A model generated the notes under the pieces. The model was not told the origin of the DNA and did not search any database. It was given only the letters and a program-made list of their open reading frames with translations. From Candidatus Geothrix skivensis (GTDB lineage: Bacteria; Acidobacteriota; Holophagae; Holophagales; Holophagaceae), in NCBI GenBank assembly GCA_016721195.1, contig JADKIO010000006.1, positions 434,001 through 498,000 of the forward strand: DNA of 64,000 bases, in the 5' to 3' direction. Of this stretch, positions 62,638 to 64,000 are shown piece by piece; the stretch's first letter is position 1, and the number at the start of each line of letters is the position of its first letter. The translations under genes were made by a program, and so were the position numbers.

Positions 62638-62665
62638 ATTATCACATGTGGTAAGACCACATGAA
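62638..62665 (-). promoter_or_regulatory. Promoter with GntR/FadR-type operator for glcD-glcF
   Basis: CATGTGGT-AAG-ACCACATG (62645-62663) is a perfect 8-bp inverted repeat with the TGGT-N3-ACCA core of the PdhR/LldR/GlcC subfamily of GntR regulators. On the minus strand it fills the spacer between TTCATG (-35-like, 62660-62665) and an extended -10, TGTGATAAT (62638-62646), 16 bp apart. A bound repressor would block the promoter. The rest of the 62432-62880 gap holds a roughly 200-nt leader and no gene. Confidence 0.55.
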
Positions 62666-62846
62666 TACACTGAAAAATAAGATGTTTAATATCATTCAAT
62701 TTCTCTCGACGGAGCCAATGCCTCATGCCCTCGGCCCAACCCGCCCCAACAGAGGAGGCGTGTCGGCGGTCTGGATGCTCGTCCATTCACTGGAGGCCAG
62801 GCGGATCACCCCAAAGGGCCCGCCAGGAATCCCTTTTCAGGTGCTG

Positions 62847-62875
62847 ACCCGGGGCCTGGTGTTCCGCCCCCGGGT
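62847..62875 (-). terminator. Hairpin downstream of malate synthase
   Basis: ACCCGGGG (62847-62854) and CCCCGGGT (62868-62875), perfect 8-bp arms with a 13-nt loop, just beyond the malate synthase stop on the minus strand. No T-run follows, so termination may be Rho-assisted. Confidence 0.45.
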
Positions 62876-62880
62876 TTCCC

Positions 62881-64000
62881 TCAGAAATCCAGGTTCTCGG
62901 TGATGCGCGTGCCGTCCTTTCGGAAGGCTTCCAGGAACCGCGCGATGCGCCGATCGGCCTCGGCCAGGTCCTCCACGCCCAGGTTCAGGTTCAGCAGGTC
63001 CACGTACCAGGGTGCCTTGATGTCGCTGCCCACATAGGTCTGGACGATGGCGCGGGCGATGGGCAGGGTGGTGTCCTTGGAATCATCGTGGACATCCTTG
63101 TTCCGGGCCCGCCGCAGCTTGGCGTACTCCTCCTCCAGTAGCCGGGCGAACAGCTCCAGTGTGAACGGATCCCCGGCCGCGCAGCCTGTGGCTGCATCCG
63201 CCTCGGTGAGGCTGGCGCCCTTGTGGATCCACTCCCACAGGATGGAGAGCCGGATCTCGCCCGTGGCCATGTCCTCCATGAGGTAGAGCACGTCGTCATT
63301 GCCGAAGAAGTCCGCAGGCTTCAGGGCCGCCGCCTGGAAGCCCCGCAGGAAGGCATTGCCATACTGCAGGGCCACGGAGAGCAGGTCCCGGGCGCCGGCG
63401 ATGGTGCGGGGAGCCGGTTCCAGCAGGGTCAGGCCCGCCGCATCCCCGGGAGTGTAGGTGAGGGCAGGGAAGGCGCGGCCCAGCTGGTTGGCCTGGCCCA
63501 CCTTCTCCCAGACCGGCCGGACGATGTGCACCATCTTCCAGTGGGCCACCCACTTGCCGGAAGCGCCCTCGCGCTGCTCCCGCTCGGCGCCCGCCACGGC
63601 CTTCTTCATGCTGGCGGACACGCCCGCCTCGGAGCCCACGGGGATGTTGGGCTCCATCCCGCCCTGCCAGAGGGCGCAGCGGCCATTGCGGTCCGGGGTG
63701 TTCATGGCCCGGCGCACCCGGTCTTCGTAGACCCGCATGTAGCCATAGGTCATGGTGATGGCCTGGATGTTGGGATTCACGAAGGCCCGGTCCCAGGCCA
63801 TGGCGTCCGACACGCTGTTGATGTAGTCCCAGCGGCCCGTGTTGAAGCCCACGAAGTGCGGCGAGAGGGCGGCGCGGATCTCCATGAGCTGGAAGCACTG
63901 CTCGATCTGCTCCACCAGCACGTAGCACTTGATGGTGCCCACGGGCAGCCCCAGGTGAGCCTCCAGGGCCAGGATGAAGGCGTTCCAGCAGGCGGCGTCC
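62881..64000 (-). CDS. aceB: Malate synthase (isoform A), 5' end outside the window
   Basis: Condenses glyoxylate with acetyl-CoA to malate. The C-terminal 373 residues are visible; translation is open to the window edge (NAFILALEAHLGLPVGTIKCYVLVEQIEQCFQLMEI), so the ATG at 63942 is internal. Signatures: GTIKCYVLVEQ, EIRAALSPHFVGFNTGRWDYINSVSD (active-site Glu/Asp region), MRVYEDRVRRAMNTPDRNGRCALWQGGMEPNIP and C-terminal NKDVHDDSKDTTLPIAR. It closes the glycolate-to-malate route with GlcD/GlcF. Confidence 0.93.
   Translation of the reverse strand, partial: DAACWNAFILALEAHLGLPVGTIKCYVLVEQIEQCFQLMEIRAALSPHFVGFNTGRWDYINSVSDAMAWDRAFVNPNIQAITMTYGYMRVYEDRVRRAMNTPDRNGRCALWQGGMEPNIPVGSEAGVSASMKKAVAGAEREQREGASGKWVAHWKMVHIVRPVWEKVGQANQLGRAFPALTYTPGDAAGLTLLEPAPRTIAGARDLLSVALQYGNAFLRGFQAAALKPADFFGNDDVLYLMEDMATGEIRLSILWEWIHKGASLTEADAATGCAAGDPFTLELFARLLEEEYAKLRRARNKDVHDDSKDTTLPIARAIVQTYVGSDIKAPWYVDLLNLNLGVEDLAEADRRIARFLEAFRKDGTRITENLDF

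Noticed and set aside
1..64000. CRISPR arrays, tRNA or rRNA genes, transposase genes, phage genes
   Set aside because: None could be supported: no regularly spaced long repeats, no cloverleaf-like sequence noticed and no integrase or transposase motif.

Overview
This is a GC-rich chromosomal segment of a Gram-negative bacterium. It encodes two RND efflux systems, a TonB-dependent receptor, multiheme c-type cytochromes, S46 dipeptidyl-peptidases and glycolate/glyoxylate enzymes. The mix fits an Acidobacteriota member of the Holophaga/Geothrix type; that is inference from gene content only. No rRNA, tRNA, CRISPR array or intact insertion sequence was seen. At least twelve otherwise convincing genes are broken by single-base indels, mostly in G or C runs. 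That pattern looks like uncorrected long-read or metagenome assembly error rather than real decay, so these genes are annotated as whole loci with the break points named.

Layout. 1-1.9 kb: 3' part of relA/spoT and a Nudix hydrolase. 2.0-8.9 kb: leftward heavy-metal RND efflux operon (Cys-rich exported protein, TolC-like, CusB-like, CusA-like, YHS protein). 9-12.7 kb: FAD oxidoreductase, DUF4177-like protein, nitrilase, AI-2E-type permease and the relic of a second nitrilase. 12.8-18 kb: a PhnD-like lipoprotein with a 1448-residue hybrid histidine kinase. 18.2-24.7 kb: aldo/keto reductase, MarC, DNPH1-like protein, two S46 peptidases. 24.8-32.9 kb: rightward efflux operon that runs on into a porin-like protein, a tetraheme cytochrome and a HAMP-only membrane protein. 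33-40 kb: ferritin, TonB receptor with a Fur-like box, and an MFP plus two FtsX-type permeases with no ATPase. 39.9-46.6 kb: OsmC protein, a PAS/sigma54 activator, a sigma54 promoter with two palindromic activator sites, then a ZnuA-like protein without its histidines, a TrmO-like protein, a NifX-like protein, an octaheme cytochrome of the OTR family and a cytochrome b. 46.7-54.5 kb: B12/radical SAM protein, exported carbonic anhydrase, aromatic amino-acid decarboxylase, proBA behind a proline-rich leader peptide and terminator, and an aminotransferase. 54.6-64 kb: a ligase-peptidase fusion, hydroxypyruvate isomerase, tartronate semialdehyde reductase, glcF, glcD and malate synthase (running off the window).

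How the genes work together. The clearest unfamiliar system is at 40.4-46.6 kb. A sigma54 activator gene is followed by TGCA-N3-TGCA sites and a textbook -24/-12 promoter in front of a cytochrome operon; a third site of the same form precedes the activator gene itself. The 57.5-64 kb region is a glyoxylate module: glycolate (or lactate) oxidation by GlcD/GlcF, condensation of glyoxylate by malate synthase, and the hydroxypyruvate/tartronate semialdehyde branch by Hyi and GarR. proBA appears to be controlled by translation-coupled attenuation. A dispersed repeat with CTAGGAGCC ends sits between two convergent gene pairs about 57 kb apart.
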